Shown here piece after piece: positions 15,699 through 29,598 of a DNA stretch of 64,000 bases. This stretch comes from Atherix ibis. Taxonomy: Eukaryota; Arthropoda; Insecta; Diptera; Athericidae. The notes under the pieces are model-generated. The model was not told where the DNA came from and did not search any database. It saw only the letters and a list, made by a program, of their open reading frames with translations. The translations under genes were made by a program, and so were the position numbers. The stretch lies in contig OY282608.1 of the NCBI GenBank assembly GCA_958298945.1, positions 80,772,806 to 80,836,805 of the forward strand. Direction: 5' to 3'. Position 1 is the first letter of the stretch; every line of letters starts with the position of its first letter.

Positions 15699-16346
15699 CC
15701 AACAAACGAACAAACCAACAGACCAACAAACCAACAAGCCAACAAACCAACAAACCAACAAACCAACAAACCAACAAACTAACAAGCCAACAAACCAACG
15801 AACCAACAAACCAACAAACCAACAAACGAACAAATGAACAAACCAACAAACCAACAAACCAACAAACCAACAAAGCAACAAACCAACATACCAACAAACC
15901 AACAAACCAACAAACAAACAAACCAACAAACCAAAAAACCAACAAACCAACAAACCAACAAACCAACAAGCCAACAAACCAACAAGCCAACAAATGAACA
16001 AACCAACAAACAAACAAGCCAACAAACGAACAAACCAACAAACCTACAAACCAACAAACCAACAAACCGACAAACCAACAAACCAACAAACCAACAAACC
16101 AACAAACCAAAAAACCAACAACCCAAAAAAACCAACAAACCAACAAACCAACAAGCCAACAAACCAACAAACCAACAAGCCAACAAACGAACAAACCAAC
16201 AAACAAACAAACCAACAAACCAACAAGCCAACAAACCAACAAGCCAACAAACCAACAAGCCAACAAACCAACAAACAAATGAACCAACAAACCAACAAAC
16301 CAACAAACCAACAAACCAACAAACCAACAAACCAACAAACCAACAA
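15699..16346 (+). repeat. Segment X, copy 1 (648 bp, 81 units)
   Basis: This segment recurs at +1,760 (17,459-18,106) with the same rare units: ccaacaga near 15,721/17,481, ccaacgaa near 15,798/17,558, gcaacaaa near 15,874/17,634, and tgaacaaa at 15,834/17,594 and 15,994/17,754. The left edge is a single base (15,698 c against 17,458 a). The right edge is 16,347, where copy 1 jumps to cccaaaaaacc and copy 2 continues in plain units. Its length is an exact multiple of 8. Confidence 0.87.
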
Positions 16347-17460
16347 CCCAAAAAACCAACAAACGAACAAACTAACCAACCAACAAACCAACAAACGAAC
16401 AAACCACCAAACCAAAAAACCAACAAACGAACAAACCAACAAACCAACAAACCAACAAGCCAACAAGCCAACAAACCAAAAAACCAACAAACCAACAAAC
16501 TAACAAACCAACAAACCAACAAACCAACAAACCAACAAACCAACAAACCAACAAACCAACAAACCAACAAACCAACAAACCAACAAACCAACAAGCCAAC
16601 AAACCAACAATCGAACAAACCAACAAACCAACAAACCAACAAACCAACAAATCAACAAACCAACAAACCAACATACCAACAAACCACCAAACCAACAAAC
16701 CAAAAAACCAACAAACCAACAAACCAACAAGCCAACAAACCAACAAGCCAACAAACGAACAAACCAACAAACAAACAAGCCAACAAACGAACAAACCAAC
16801 AAACCTAAAAACCAACAAACTAACAAACCTACAAACCAACAAACCAACAAACCAACAAACCAACAAACCAACAACCCAAAAAACCAACAAACCAACAAAC
16901 CAACAAGCCAACAAACCAACAAACCAACAAATGAAAAAACAAATGAACCAACAAACCAACAAACCAACAAACCAACAAACCAGCAAACCAACAAACCAAC
17001 AAACCAACAAACCAACAAACCAACAAGCCAACAAACCAACAAACCAACAAACGAACAAACCAACAAACCAACAAACTAACAAACCAACAATCCAACAAAC
17101 CAACAAACCAACAAACCAACAAGCCAACAAATTAAAAAACCAACAAACAAACAAACCAACAAACAAACAAACAAACAAACCAACAAACCAACAAACCAAC
17201 AAACCAACAAACCAACAAACCAACAAACCAACAAACCAACAAACCAACAACCAACAAACCAACAAACCAACTAACCAACAAACCAACAAACCAACAAACC
17301 AACAAACCAACAAACCAACAAACAAAAAAACCAACAAACAAAAAAACCAACAAAACAACAAACCAACAAACCAACAATCCAACAAACCAACAAACCGACA
17401 AACCAACATGCCAACAAGCCAACAAACCAACAAGCCAACAAACCAACAAACCAAAAAACC
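16347..17460 (+). repeat. Segment Y, copy 1 (about 1.11 kb)
   Basis: Y recurs at 18,981-20,094, offset 2,634 bp at both ends and 2,642 bp in the middle because of compensating 8-bp unit gains and losses. Shared rare features include aatgaaaaaacaaatg (16,931 and 19,573), attaaaaaacc (about 17,132 and 19,774), the shortened unit at caaccaac (17,251 and 19,885) and catgcc (17,408 and 20,042). In this copy Y follows X directly, while in the second copy an 874-bp segment lies between them. Confidence 0.87.
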
Positions 17461-18106
17461 AACAAACGAACAAACCAACAGACCAACAAACCAACAAGCC
17501 AACAAACCAACAAACCAACAAACCAACAAACCAACAAACTAACAAGCCAACAAACCAACGAACCAACAAACCAACAAACCAACAAACGAACAAATGAACA
17601 AACCAACAAACCAACAAACCAACAAACCAACAAAGCAACAAACCAACATACCAACAAACCAACAAACCAACAAACAAACAAACCAACAAACCAAAAAACC
17701 AACAAACCAACAAACCAACAAACCAACAAGCCAACAAACCAACAAGCCAACAAATGAACAAACCAACAAACAAACAAGCCAACAAACGAACAAACCAACA
17801 AACCTACAAACCAACAAACCAACAAACCGACAAACCAACAAACCAACAAACCAACAAACCAACAAACCAAAAAACCAACAACCCAAAAAAACCAACAAAC
17901 CAACAAACCAACAAGCCAACAAACCAACAAACCAACAAGCCAACAAACGAACAAACCAACAAACAAACAAACCAACAAACCAACAAGCCAACAAACCAAC
18001 AAGCCAACAAACCAACAAGCCAACAAACCAACAAACAAATGAACCAACAAACCAACAAACCAACAAACCAACAAACCAACAAACCAACAAACCAACAAAC
18101 CAACAA
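17459..18106 (+). repeat. Segment X, copy 2 (648 bp)
   Basis: Second copy of 15,699-16,346 with offset 1,760. It follows Y copy 1 without a gap, so X-Y is a tandem unit of 1,760 bp up to this point. After 18,106 the order changes: segment Z follows, and Y returns only at 18,981. Confidence 0.87.
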
Positions 18107-18980
18107 ACCAACAAACCAACAAACCAACAAACCAACAAACCAACAAACGAACAAACCAACAAATCAACAAACTAACAAACCAACAAGCCAACAAACCAAC
18201 AAACCAACAAATTAACAAGCCAACAAGCCAACAAACCAAAAGACCAACAAACGAACAAACCAACAAACAAACAAACCAACAAACCAACAAACCAACAAAC
18301 CAACAAACCCACAAACCAACAAACCAACTAACCAACAAACCAACAAACCAACTAACCAACAAACCAACAAACCAACAAACCAACAAACCAACAAACAAAA
18401 AAACCAACAAACAAAAAAACCAACAAAACATCAAATCAACAAACTAACCATCCAACAAACCAACAAACCTACAAACCAACATGCCAACAAGCCAACAAAC
18501 CAACAAGCCAACAAACCAACAAACCAACAAACCACAAACCAACAAGCCAACAGACAAACAAACCAACAAACAAACAAACAAACCAACAAGCCAACAAAAC
18601 AACAAACCAACAAACAAATAAACCAACAAACCAACAAAAACCAACAAACCAACAAACCAAAAAACCAACAAACCAACAAACCAACAAACCAACAAACCAA
18701 CAAACCAACAAACCAACAAACCAACAAGCCAACAAACAAACAAACCAACAAACGAACAAAACAACAAACCAACAAACAAATTAATCAACAAACCAACAAA
18801 AAAAACCAACAAAGCAACAAACGAACAAGCCAACAAACCAACAAACCCAAAAATTAACAAGCAAACAAACCACCAAACCAACAAGCCAACAAGCCAACAA
18901 ACCAACAAGCCAACAAGCCAACAAACGAACAAACCAACAAACCAACAAACCAAAAAACCAACAAACCAACAAACCAACAA
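18107..18980 (+). repeat. Segment Z (874 bp), present between X and Y only in the second copy
   Basis: Z equals the difference between the two offsets (2,634 minus 1,760). It holds one AT box (ttaatc near 18,785), one cccaaaaattaacaag (tt near 18,854), the marker caacagacaaac (near 18,550), a catgcc at 18,480 and a 7-bp slip at aaccacaaacc (near 18,533). Because Z carries the ordinary zone II module core that X-Y copy 1 lacks, the simplest reading is that the ancestral unit was X-Z-Y (2,634 bp) and that the first copy lost Z by deletion. An insertion of Z into the second copy is the alternative. Confidence 0.75.
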
Positions 18981-20094
18981 CCCAAAAAACCAACAAACGA
19001 ACAAACTAACCAACCAACAAACCAACAAACGAACAAACCACCAAACCAAAAAACCAACAAACGAACAAACCAACAAACCAACAAACCAACAAGCCAACAA
19101 GCCAACAAACCAAAAAACCAACAAACCAACAAACTAACAAACCAACAAACCAACAAACCAACAAACCAACAAACCAACAAACCAACAAACCAACAAACCA
19201 ACAAACCAACAAACCAACAAACCAACAAACCAACAAGCCAACAAACCAACAATCGAACAAACCAACAAACCAGCAAACCAACAAACCAACAAATCAACAA
19301 ACCAACAAACCAACATACCAACAAACCAACAAACCAACAAACCAAAAAACCAACAAACCAACAAACCAACAAGCCAACAAACCAACAAGCCAACAAACGA
19401 ACAAACCAACAAACAAACAAGCCAACAAACGAACAAACCAACAAACCTAAAAACCAACAAACTAACAAACCTACAAACCAACAAACCAACAAACCAACAA
19501 ACCAACAAACCAACAACCCAAAAAACCAACAAACCAACAAACCAACAAGCCAACAAACCAACAAACCAACAAATGAAAAAACAAATGAACCAACAAACCA
19601 ACAAACCAACAAACCAACAAACCAGCAAACCAACAAACCAACAAACCAACAAACCAACAAACCAACAAGCCAACAAACCAACAAACCAACAAACGAACAA
19701 ACCAACAAACCAACAAACTAACAAACCAACAATCCAACAAACCAACAAACCAACAAACCAACAAGCCAACAAATTAAAAAACCAACAAACAAACAAACCA
19801 ACAAACAAACAAACAAACAAACCAACAAACCAACAAACCAACAAACCAACAAACCAACAAACCAACAAACCAACAAACCAACAACCAACAAACCAACAAA
19901 CCAACTAACCAACAAACCAACAAACCAACAAACCAACAAACCAACAAACCAACAAACAAAAAAACCAACAAACAAAAAAACCAACAAAACAACAAACCAA
20001 CAAACCAACAATCCAACAAACCAACAAACCGACAAACCAACATGCCAACAAGCCAACAAACCAACAAGCCAACAAACCAACAAACCAAAAAACC
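18981..20094 (+). repeat. Segment Y, copy 2
   Basis: Matches 16,347-17,460 in order and in rare variants. It starts with cccaaaaaacc followed by cgaacaaactaacc and ends at aaccaaaaaacc (20,091), where it turns into ccacaaacc while copy 1 turns into X copy 2. A small difference is ccagcaaacc near 19,270, where copy 1 has plain units. Confidence 0.85.
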
Positions 20095-21719
20095 ACAAAC
20101 CAACAAGCCAACAGACAAACAAACCAACAAGCCAACAAGCCACCAAACCAAAAAACCAACAAACGAACAAACCAACAAACCATCAAACCAACAAACCAAC
20201 AAACCAACAACCCAACAAGCCAACAAAACAAAAAACCAACAAACAAATAAACCAACAAACCAACAAACCAACAAACCAAAAAACCAACAAACCAACAAAC
20301 CAACAAACCAACAAGCCAACAAATGAACAAACCAACAAACAAACAAACCAACAAACCAACAAACCAACAAACCAACAAAACAACAAACCAACAAACCAAC
20401 AAACCAACAAACCAACAAACCAAAAAACCAACAAACCAACAAACCAACAAACCAACAAGCCAACAAACCAACAAACCAACAAGCCAACAAACGAACAAAC
20501 CAACAAACATATAAACCAACAAACCAACAAACCAACAAGCCAACAAGCCAACAAACCAACAAGCCGACAAACCAACAAACAAATAAACCAACAAACCAAC
20601 AAACCAACAAACCAACAAACCAACAAACCAACAAACCAACAAGCCAACAAGCCAACAAACCAACAAACGAACAAACCAACAAACCAACAAACCAACAAAC
20701 CAACAAACCAACAAACCAACAAACCAACAAACCAACAAGCCAACAAACCAACAGACCAACAAGCCAACAAGCCAACAAACCAAAAAACCAACAAACGAAC
20801 AAACCAACAAACAAACAAACCAATAAACCAACAAACCAACAAACCAACAAACCAACAAACCAACAAACCAACAAACAAAAAAACCAACAAAACAACAAAC
20901 CAACAAACCATCAATCCATCAAACCAACGAACCAACAAACCAACATTCCAACAAGTCAACAAACGAAAAAGCCAACAAACCAACAAACCAACAAACCACA
21001 AACCAACAAACCAACAAACCAACAAACCAACAAGCCAACAAGCCAACAAACCAAAAAACGAACAAACGAACAAACCAACAAACCAACAAACAAATAAACC
21101 AACAAACCAAAAAACCAACAAACCAACAAACAAACAAACCAACAAACCAACAAAACAACAAACCAACAAACAAATAAACCAACAAACCAACAAACCAACA
21201 AACCAACAAACTAACAAGCCAACAAACTAACAAACCAAAAACCAACAAGCAAACAAACCAACAAACCAACAAAACAACAAACCAACAAACAAATAAACCA
21301 AAAAACCAACAAACCAACAAACCAACAAACCAACAAACTAACAAGCCAACAAACTAACAAACCAAAAACCAACAAGCAAACAAACCAACAAACCAACAAG
21401 CCAACAAGCCAACAAACCAACAAGCCAACAAACCAAAAAACCAACAAACCAACAAACCAACAAACCAACAAACCAACAAACCAACAAACCAACAAACCAA
21501 CAAACCAACAAACCAACAAGCCAACAAACAAACAAACCAACAAACCGACAAACCAACAAGCCAACAAACCAACAAACGAACAAACCAACAAACCAACAAA
21601 ACAACAAACCAACAAGCCAACAAACCAAAAAACCAACAAACCAATAAACCAACAAACCAATAAACCAACAAACCAACAAACCAACAAACCAACAAACCAA
21701 CAAACCAAAAAACCAACAA
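20095..21719 (+). repeat. Transition between zones II and III
   Basis: Plain and ccaacaag units with few landmarks: caacagacaaac near 20,112, catataaacc near 20,508, a degraded catgcc (cattcc near 20,943) and several 7-bp slips (ccacaaacc near 20,996 and ccaaaaacc near 21,238 and 21,363). A local duplication is clear: ctaacaagcc followed by actaacaaacc and ccaaaaacc occurs at 21,211 and again at 21,338, 127 bp apart (16 units minus one base). No AT box of any type and no gene-like feature is present. Confidence 0.7.
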
Positions 21720-24655
21720 ACCAACCAACCAACAAACCAACAAGCCAACAAACGAACAAACCAACAAACAAACAAACCAACAAACCAACAAACCAACAAG
21801 CCAACAAACCAACAAGCCAACAAACCAACAAACAAATAAATCAACAAACCAACAAACCAACAAACCAGCACACCAACAAACCAACAAACCAACAAACCAA
21901 CAAACCAACAAACCAACAAACCAACAAGCCAACAAGCCAACAAACCAAAAAACCAAAAACGAACAAACCAACAAACAAACAAGCCAACAAACCAACAAAC
22001 CAACAAACAAACAAACCAACAAACCAACAAACCAACAAACCAACAAACCAACAAACTAACAAACAAACGAATCAACAAACCAACAAAACAACAAACCAAC
22101 AAACAAATTAACCAACAAATCAACAAACCAACAAACCAACAAACGAAAAAGCCAACAAACTAACAAACCAAAAAACCAACAAGCAAACAAACCAACAAAC
22201 CAACAAGCCAACAAGCTAACAAACCAACAAGCCAACAAACAAACAAAACAAACAAGCCGACAAACCAACAAACCAAAAAACCAACAAACCAACAAACCAA
22301 AAAACCAACAAACGAACAAACCAACAAACCAACAAACCAACAAACCAACAAACGAACAAACCAACAAACCAAAAAACCAACAAATGAACAAACCAACAAA
22401 CCGATAAACCAACAATCCAACAAACCAAAAAACCAACAAACCAAGAAACCAACAAACCAACAAACCAACAAACCAACAAACCAACAAACCAACAAACCAA
22501 AAAACCAACAAGCCAACAAACCAACAAACCAACAAAACAACAAGCCAACAAACCAACAAACCAACAAGCCAACAAGCGAACAAACCAACAAACGAACAAA
22601 CCAACAAACCAACAAACCAACAAACCAACAAACCAACACACCAACAAGCCAACAAGCCAACAAGCCAACAAGCCAACAAAAGAACAAGCCAACAAACAAA
22701 CAAACCAACAAACCAACAAACCAATAAACCAACAAACCAACAAACCAACAAACCAACAAACCAACAAACCAACAAGCCAACAAATTAACAAACGAACAAA
22801 CCAAAAAACCAACAAACCAGCAAACCAACAAACCAAAAAACCAACAAACGAACAAACCAATAAACCAACAAACCAACAAGCCAACAAACCAAAAAACCAA
22901 CAAACCAACAAACCAACAAACCAACAAACCAACAAACCAACAAACCAACAAGCCAACAAACCAACAAACCAACAAACGAACAAACCAACAAACCAACAAA
23001 CCAACAAAACAACAAACCAAAAAAACAACAAACCAACAAACCAACAAACCAACAAACCAACAAACCAAAAAACCAAAAAACCAACAAACCAACAAACCAA
23101 CAAGCCAACAAACCAACAAACCAACAAGCCAACAAACGAACAAACCAACAAACAAACAAACCAACAAACGAACAAACCAACAAACAAGCAAACCAACAAT
23201 CAAACAAACCAACAAACCAACAAACCAACAAACCAACAAACCAACAAGCCAACAAGCCAACAAGCCAACAAGCCAACAAGCCAACAAACGAACAAACCAA
23301 CAAACAAACAAACCAACAAACCAACAAACCAACAAACCAACAAACTAGCAAGCCAACAAACAAACAAACCAACAATCAAACAAACCAACAAACCAACAAA
23401 CCAACAAACCAACAAACCAACAAGCCAACAAGCCAACAAGCCAACAATCCAACAATCCAACAAGCAAACAAACGAATACACCAACAAACAAACAAACCAA
23501 CAAACCAACAAACCAACAAACCAACAAACCAAAAAACCAACAAACCAACAAACAAACAAACCAAAAAACCAACAAAACAACAAACCATCAAACCGACAAA
23601 AAAAAAACCAACAAACCAACAAACGAACAAGCCAACAAACCAACAAACCCAAAAATTAACAAGCAAACAAACCACCAAACCAACAAGCCAACAAGCCAAC
23701 AAACCAACAAGCCAACAAGCCAACAAACGAACAAACCAACAAACCAACAAACCAACAAACCAACAAACCAACAAACCAAAAAACCAACAAATGAACAAAC
23801 TAACCAACCAACAAACCAACAAATGAACAAACCACCAAACCAAAAAACCAACAAACGAACAAACCAACAAACCAACAAACCAACAAGCCAACAAACCAAA
23901 AAACCAACAAACCAACAAACCAACAAACCAACAAACCAACAAACCAACAAACCAACAAACCAACAAACCAACAAACCAACAAACCAACAAACCAACAAAC
24001 CAACAAACCAACAAACCAACAAGCCAACAAACCAACAAACGAACAAACCAACAAACCAACAAACCAACAAACCAACAAACTAACAAACCAACAAACCAAC
24101 AAACCAACAAACCAACAAACCAACAAACCAACAAACCAACAAACCAACAAACCAACAAACCAACAAGCCAACAAACCAACAGACCAACAAGCCAACAAGC
24201 CAACAAACTAAAAAACCAACAAACGAACAAACCAACAAACAAACAAACCAATAAACCAACAAACCAACAAACCAACAAACCAACAAACCAAAAAACCAAC
24301 AAACGAACAAACCAACAAACAAACAAACCAATAAACCAACAAACCAACAAACCAACAAACCAACAAGCCAACAAACCAAAAAACCAACAAACCAACAAAC
24401 CAACAAACCAACAAACCAACAAACCAACAAACCAACAAACCAACAAGCCAACAAACAAACAAACCAACAAACCGACAAACCAACAAGCCAACAAACCAAC
24501 AAACGAACAAACCAACAAACCAACAAAACAACAAACCAACAAGCCAACAAACCCAAAAACCAACAAACCAATAAACCAACAAACCAATAAACCAACAAAC
24601 CAACAAACCAACAAACCAACAAACCAACAAACCAACAAACCAAAAAACCAACAAA
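21720..24655 (+). repeat. Zone III super-unit, copy 1 (about 2.94 kb)
   Basis: Begins at ccaaccaaccaac (21,721), a landmark repeated at 24,656 and 29,599. It contains cgaatcaac (near 22,069), the zone III AT box (ttaacc at 22,108 followed by aaatcaac), aaacaagccgac (cga at 22,258), cgaaaaagcc (near 22,144), two caatcaaac motifs 176 bp apart (23,200 and 23,376), cgaatacacc (near 23,475) and cccaaaaattaacaag (23,656). It is shorter than the next two copies, which carry about 520 bp more ahead of the AT box and extra sequence on the right. Confidence 0.78.
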
Positions 24656-27600
24656 CCAACCAACCAACAAACCAACAAGCCAACAAACGAACAAACCAAC
24701 AAACAAACAAACCAACAAACCAACAAACCAACAAGCCAACAAACCAACAAGCCAACAAACCAATAAACAAATAAATCAACAAACCAACAAACCAACAAAC
24801 CAGCACACCAACAAACCAACAAATCAACAAACCAACAAACCAACAAACCAACAAACCAACAAACCAACAAGCCAACAAGCCAACAAACCAAAAAACCAAA
24901 AACGAACAAACCAACAAACAAACAAGCCAACAAACCAACAAAACAACAAACAAACAAACCAACAAACCAACAAACCAACAAATCAACAAACCAACAAACC
25001 AACAAACGAAAAAGCCAACAAACTAACAAACCAAAAAACCAACAAGCAAACAAACCAACAAACCAACAAGCCAACAAGCTAACAAACCAACAAGCCAACA
25101 AACAAACAAAACAAACAAGCCGACAAACCAACAAACCAAAAAACCAACAAACCAACAAACCAAAAAACCAACAAACGAACAAACCAACAAACCAACAAAC
25201 CAACAAACCAACAAACGAACAAACCAACAAACCAAAAAACCAACAAACGAACAAACCAACAAAGCGATAAACCAACAATCCAACAAACTAAAAAACCAAC
25301 AAACCAAGAAACCAACAAACCAACAAACCAACAACCCAACAAACCAAAAAACCAACAAGCCAACAAACCAACAAACCAACAAGCCAACAAGCCAACAAAC
25401 CAAAAAACCAAAAACGAACAAACCAACAAACAAACAAGCCAACAAACCAACAAACCAACAAACAAACAAACCAACAAACCAACAAACCAACAAACCAACA
25501 AACCAACAAACTAACAAACAAACGAATCAACAAACCAACAAAACAACAAACCAACAAACAAATTAACCAACAAATCAACAAACCAACAAACCAACAAACG
25601 AAAAAGCCAACAAACTAACAAACCAAAAAACCAACAAGCAAACAAACCAACAAACCAACAAGCCAACAAGCTAACAAACCAACAAGCCAACAAACAAACA
25701 AAACAAACAAGCCGACAAACCAACAAACCAAAAAACCAACAAACCAACAAACCAAAAAACCAACAAACGAACAAACTTACAAACCAACAAACCAACAAAC
25801 CAACAAACCAACAAACCAAAAAACCAACAAACGAACAAACCAACAAACCGATAAACCAACAATCCAACAAACCAAAAAACCAACAAACCAAGAAACCAAC
25901 AAACCAACAAACCAACAAACCAACAAACCAAAAAACCAACAAGCCAACAAACCAACAAACCAACAAAACAACAAGCCAACAAACCAACAAACCAACAAGC
26001 CAACAAGCGAACAAACCAACAAACGAACAAACCAACAAACCAACAAACCAACAAATCAACACACCAACAAGCCAACAAGCCAACAAGCCAACAAGCCAAC
26101 AAAAGAACAAGCCAACAAACAAACAAACCAACAAACCAACAAACAAATAAACCAACAAACCAACAAACCAACAAACCAACAAACCAACAAACCAACAAGC
26201 CAACAAGCCAACAAATTAACAAACGAACAAACCAAAAAACCAACAAACCAACAAACCAACAAACCAAAAAACCAACAAACGAACAAACCAATAAACCAAC
26301 AAACCAGCAAGCCAACAAACCAAAAAACCAACAAACCAACAAACCAACAAACCAACAAACCAACAAACCAACAAGCCAACAAACCTACAAACCAACAAAC
26401 GAACAAACCAACAAACCAACAAACCAACAAAACAACAAACCAAAAAAACAACAAACCAACAAACCAACAAACCAACAAACCAACAAACCAAAAAACCAAA
26501 AAACCAACAAACCAACAAACCAACAAGCCAACAAACCAACAAACCAACAAGCCAACAAACGAACAAACCAACAAACAAACAAACCAACAAACGAACCAAC
26601 CAACAAACCAACAAACCAACAAACCAACAAACCAACAAACCAACAAAACAACAAGCCAACAAACCAAAAAACCAACAAACCAAAAAACCAACAAGCCAAC
26701 AAACCAACAAGCCAACAAGCCACAAACAAACAAACCAACAAACAAGCAAACCAACAATCAAACAAACCAACAAACCAACAAACCAACAAACCAACAAACC
26801 AACATGCCAACAAGCCAGCAAGCCAACAAGCCAACAAGCCAACAAACGAACAAACCAACAAACAAACAAACCAACAAACCAACAAACCAACAAACCAACA
26901 AACCAACAAACTAGCAAGCCAACAAACAAACAAACCAACAATCAAACAAACCAACAAACCAACAAACCAACAAACCAACAAACCAACAAGCCAACAAGCC
27001 AACAAGCCAACAATCCAACAATCCAACAAGCCAACAAACGAATACACCAACAAACAAACAAACCAACAAACCAACAAACCAACAAACCAACAAACCAACA
27101 AACCAAAAAACCAACAAACCAACAAACAAACAAACCAAAAAACCAACAAAACAACAAACCAACAAACCGACAAAAAAAAACCAACAAACCAACAAACGAA
27201 CAAGCCAACAAACCAACAAACCCAAAAATTAACAAGCAAACAAACCACCAAACCAACAAGCCACCAAGCCAACAAACCAACAAGCCAACAAGCCAACAAA
27301 CGAACAAACCAACAAACCAACAAACTAACAAACCAACAAACCAACAAACCAAAAAACCAACAAATGAACAAACTAACCAACCAACAAACCAACAAACGAA
27401 CAAACCACCAAACCAAAAAACCAACAAACGAACAAACCAACAAACCAACAAACCAACAAGCCAACAAACCAAAAAACCAACAAACCAACAAACCAACAAA
27501 CCAACAAACCAACAAACCAACAAACCAACAAACCAACAAACCAACAAACCAACAAACCAACAAACCAACAAACCAACAAACCAACAAGCCAACAAACCAA

Positions 27601-29598
27601 CAAACGAACAAACCAACAAACCAACAAACCAACAAACCAACAAACTAACAAACCAACAAACCAACAAACCAACAAACCAACATACCAACAAACCAACAAA
27701 CCAACAAACCAACAAACCAACAAACCCAAAAAACAACAAACCAACAAACCAATAAGCCAACAAACCAACAAACCAACAAGCCAACAAACGAACAAACCAA
27801 CAAACCAACAAACACACAAACCAACAAACGAACAAACCAACAAACCAACAACCCAACAAACCAACAAACCGACAAACCAACAAACCGACAAACCAACAAA
27901 CCAACAAACCAACAAACCAACAAACCAACAAACCAACAAGCCAACAAACCAACAAACCAACAAACGAACAAACCAACAAACCAACAAACTAACGAACCAA
28001 CAAGCCAACAAACCAACAAACCAACAAGCCAACAAGCCAACAAACCAAAAAACCAACAAACTAACAAACCAACAAACAAACAAACCAACAAACCAACAAA
28101 CCAACAAACCAACAAACCAACAAACCAACAAACCAACAAACCAACAAACCAACAAACCAACAAACCAACAAACAAAAAAACCAACAAACAAAAAAACCAA
28201 CAAAACAACAAATCAACAAACCAACAATCCAACAAACGAACAAACCGACAAACCAACATGCCAACAAGCCAACAAACCAACAAGCCAACAAACCAACAAA
28301 CCAACAAACCACAAACCAACAAGCCAACAGACAAACAAACCAACAAGCCAACAAGCCACCAAACCAAAAAACCAACAAACGAACAAACCAACAAACCACA
28401 AACCAACAAGCCAACAGACAAACAAACCAACAAGCCAACAAACAAACAAATCAACAAACCAACAAAACAACAAACCAACAAACAAATAAACCAACAAACC
28501 GACAAGCCAACAAGCCAACAAACCAAAAAACCAACAAACGAACAAACCAACAAACCAACAAACAAACAAACCACAAACCAAAAAACCAACAAACCAACAA
28601 ACAAACAAACCAACAAACCAAAAAAACAACAAACAAATAAACCAACAAACCAAGAAACCAAAAAACCAACAAACCAACAAACCAACAAACCAACAAGCAC
28701 ACAAACCAACAAGCCAACAAACCAACAAGCCAACAAACCAACAAACGAACAAATCAACAAACCAACAAACCAACAAACCAACAAACCAACAAACCAACAA
28801 ACCAACAAACCAACAAACCAACAAACCAACAAACCAACAAACCAACAAATCAAAAAACCAACAAACCAACAAGCCAACAAGCCAACAAACCAACAACCCA
28901 ACAAACCAACAAAACAACAAACCAACAAACCAACAAACCAACAAACCAACAAACCAACAAACCAACAAACCAACAAACAAAAAAACCAACAAAACCACAA
29001 ACCAACAAACCAGCAATCCATCAAGCCAACAAACCAATAAACCAACATGCCAACAAGCCAACAAACGAACAAGCCAACAAACCAACAAACCAACAAACCA
29101 CAAACCAACAAACCAACAAACCAACAAACCAACAAACCAACAAACCGACAAGCCAACAAGCCAACAAACCAAAAAACCAACAAACGAACAAACCAACAAA
29201 CCAACAAACAAACAAACCACAAACCAAAAAACCAACAAACCAACAAACAAACAAACCAACAAACCAAAAAAACAACAAACAAATAAACCAACAAACCAAC
29301 AAACCAACAAACCAACAAACCAACAAACCAACAAACTAACAAGCCAACAAACCAACAAACCAAAAACCAACAAGCAAAAAAACCAACAAACCAACAAGCC
29401 AACAAGCCAACAAACCAATAAGCCAACAAACCAAAAAACCAACAAACCAACAAACCTACAAACCAACAAACCAACAAACCAACAATCCAACAAACAAACA
29501 AACAAAAAAACCAACAAACCAATAAACCAACAAACCAACAAACCAACAAACCAACAAACCAACAAACCAACAAACCAACAAACCAAAAAACCAACAAA
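24656..29598 (+). repeat. Zone III super-unit, copy 2 (about 4.94 kb)
   Basis: Direct repeat of the following 29,599-34,5xx block, with offsets of 4,943-4,984 bp along its length. Matching landmarks are the AT box (25,563 and 30,514), rare acttacaaacc (25,776 and 30,727), caatcaaac (26,758/26,942 and 31,709/31,893), cccaaaaattaacaag (27,229 and 32,181), catgcc (28,258 and 33,202; 29,047 and 34,023) and the 87-bp pair of caacagacaaac (28,328/28,415). It also has an internal tandem duplication of 592 bp, seen as aagccgac at 25,121 and 25,713. Confidence 0.87.

Larger units (their letters stand above)
2436..18790 (+). repeat. AT-rich box of zone II (aaattaatc), about 16 copies
   Basis: The box always follows cgaacaaaacaacaaacc and a ccaacaaa unit, and precedes caacaaaccaac and an A-rich run. 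It is the least consensus-like feature of each module. Downstream it has two alternative forms: cagaaaaaa (near 6,374, 8,309, 10,181, 12,379, 13,121) and caaaacaaaaacc (near 7,678, 9,694, 10,316, 11,892, 12,514, 14,498, 15,441). The earliest copies (2,450-4,840) and the one near 18,797 have a plain A run instead. The box resembles no regulatory element I can name; it is best used as a module marker. A protein-binding role is possible but unsupported. Confidence 0.75.
2401..20094 (+). repeat. Zone II: array of variable 0.5-1.6 kb modules with aaattaatc box
   Basis: Modules repeat an ordered set of landmarks: AT box aaattaatc, A run, cccaaaaattaacaag, ccaccaaacc, cgaacaaactaaccaacc, a second ccaccaaacc, actagcaaacc, ccaacatacc, acctacaaacc, ccgacaaacc, cccaaaaaaacc, caaatgaacc, and back to the box. 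The t of the box (ttaatc) falls near 2,441 (variant ctaatc), 3,488, 4,825, 6,361, 7,665, 8,296, 9,681, 10,168, 10,303, 11,879, 12,366, 12,501, 13,108, 14,485, 15,428 and 18,785. The spacing is irregular (135 to 3,357 bp), because modules gained and lost internal units and whole segments. This is the landscape expected from repeated unequal exchange. No coding potential beyond repeat artefacts is visible. Confidence 0.85.
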
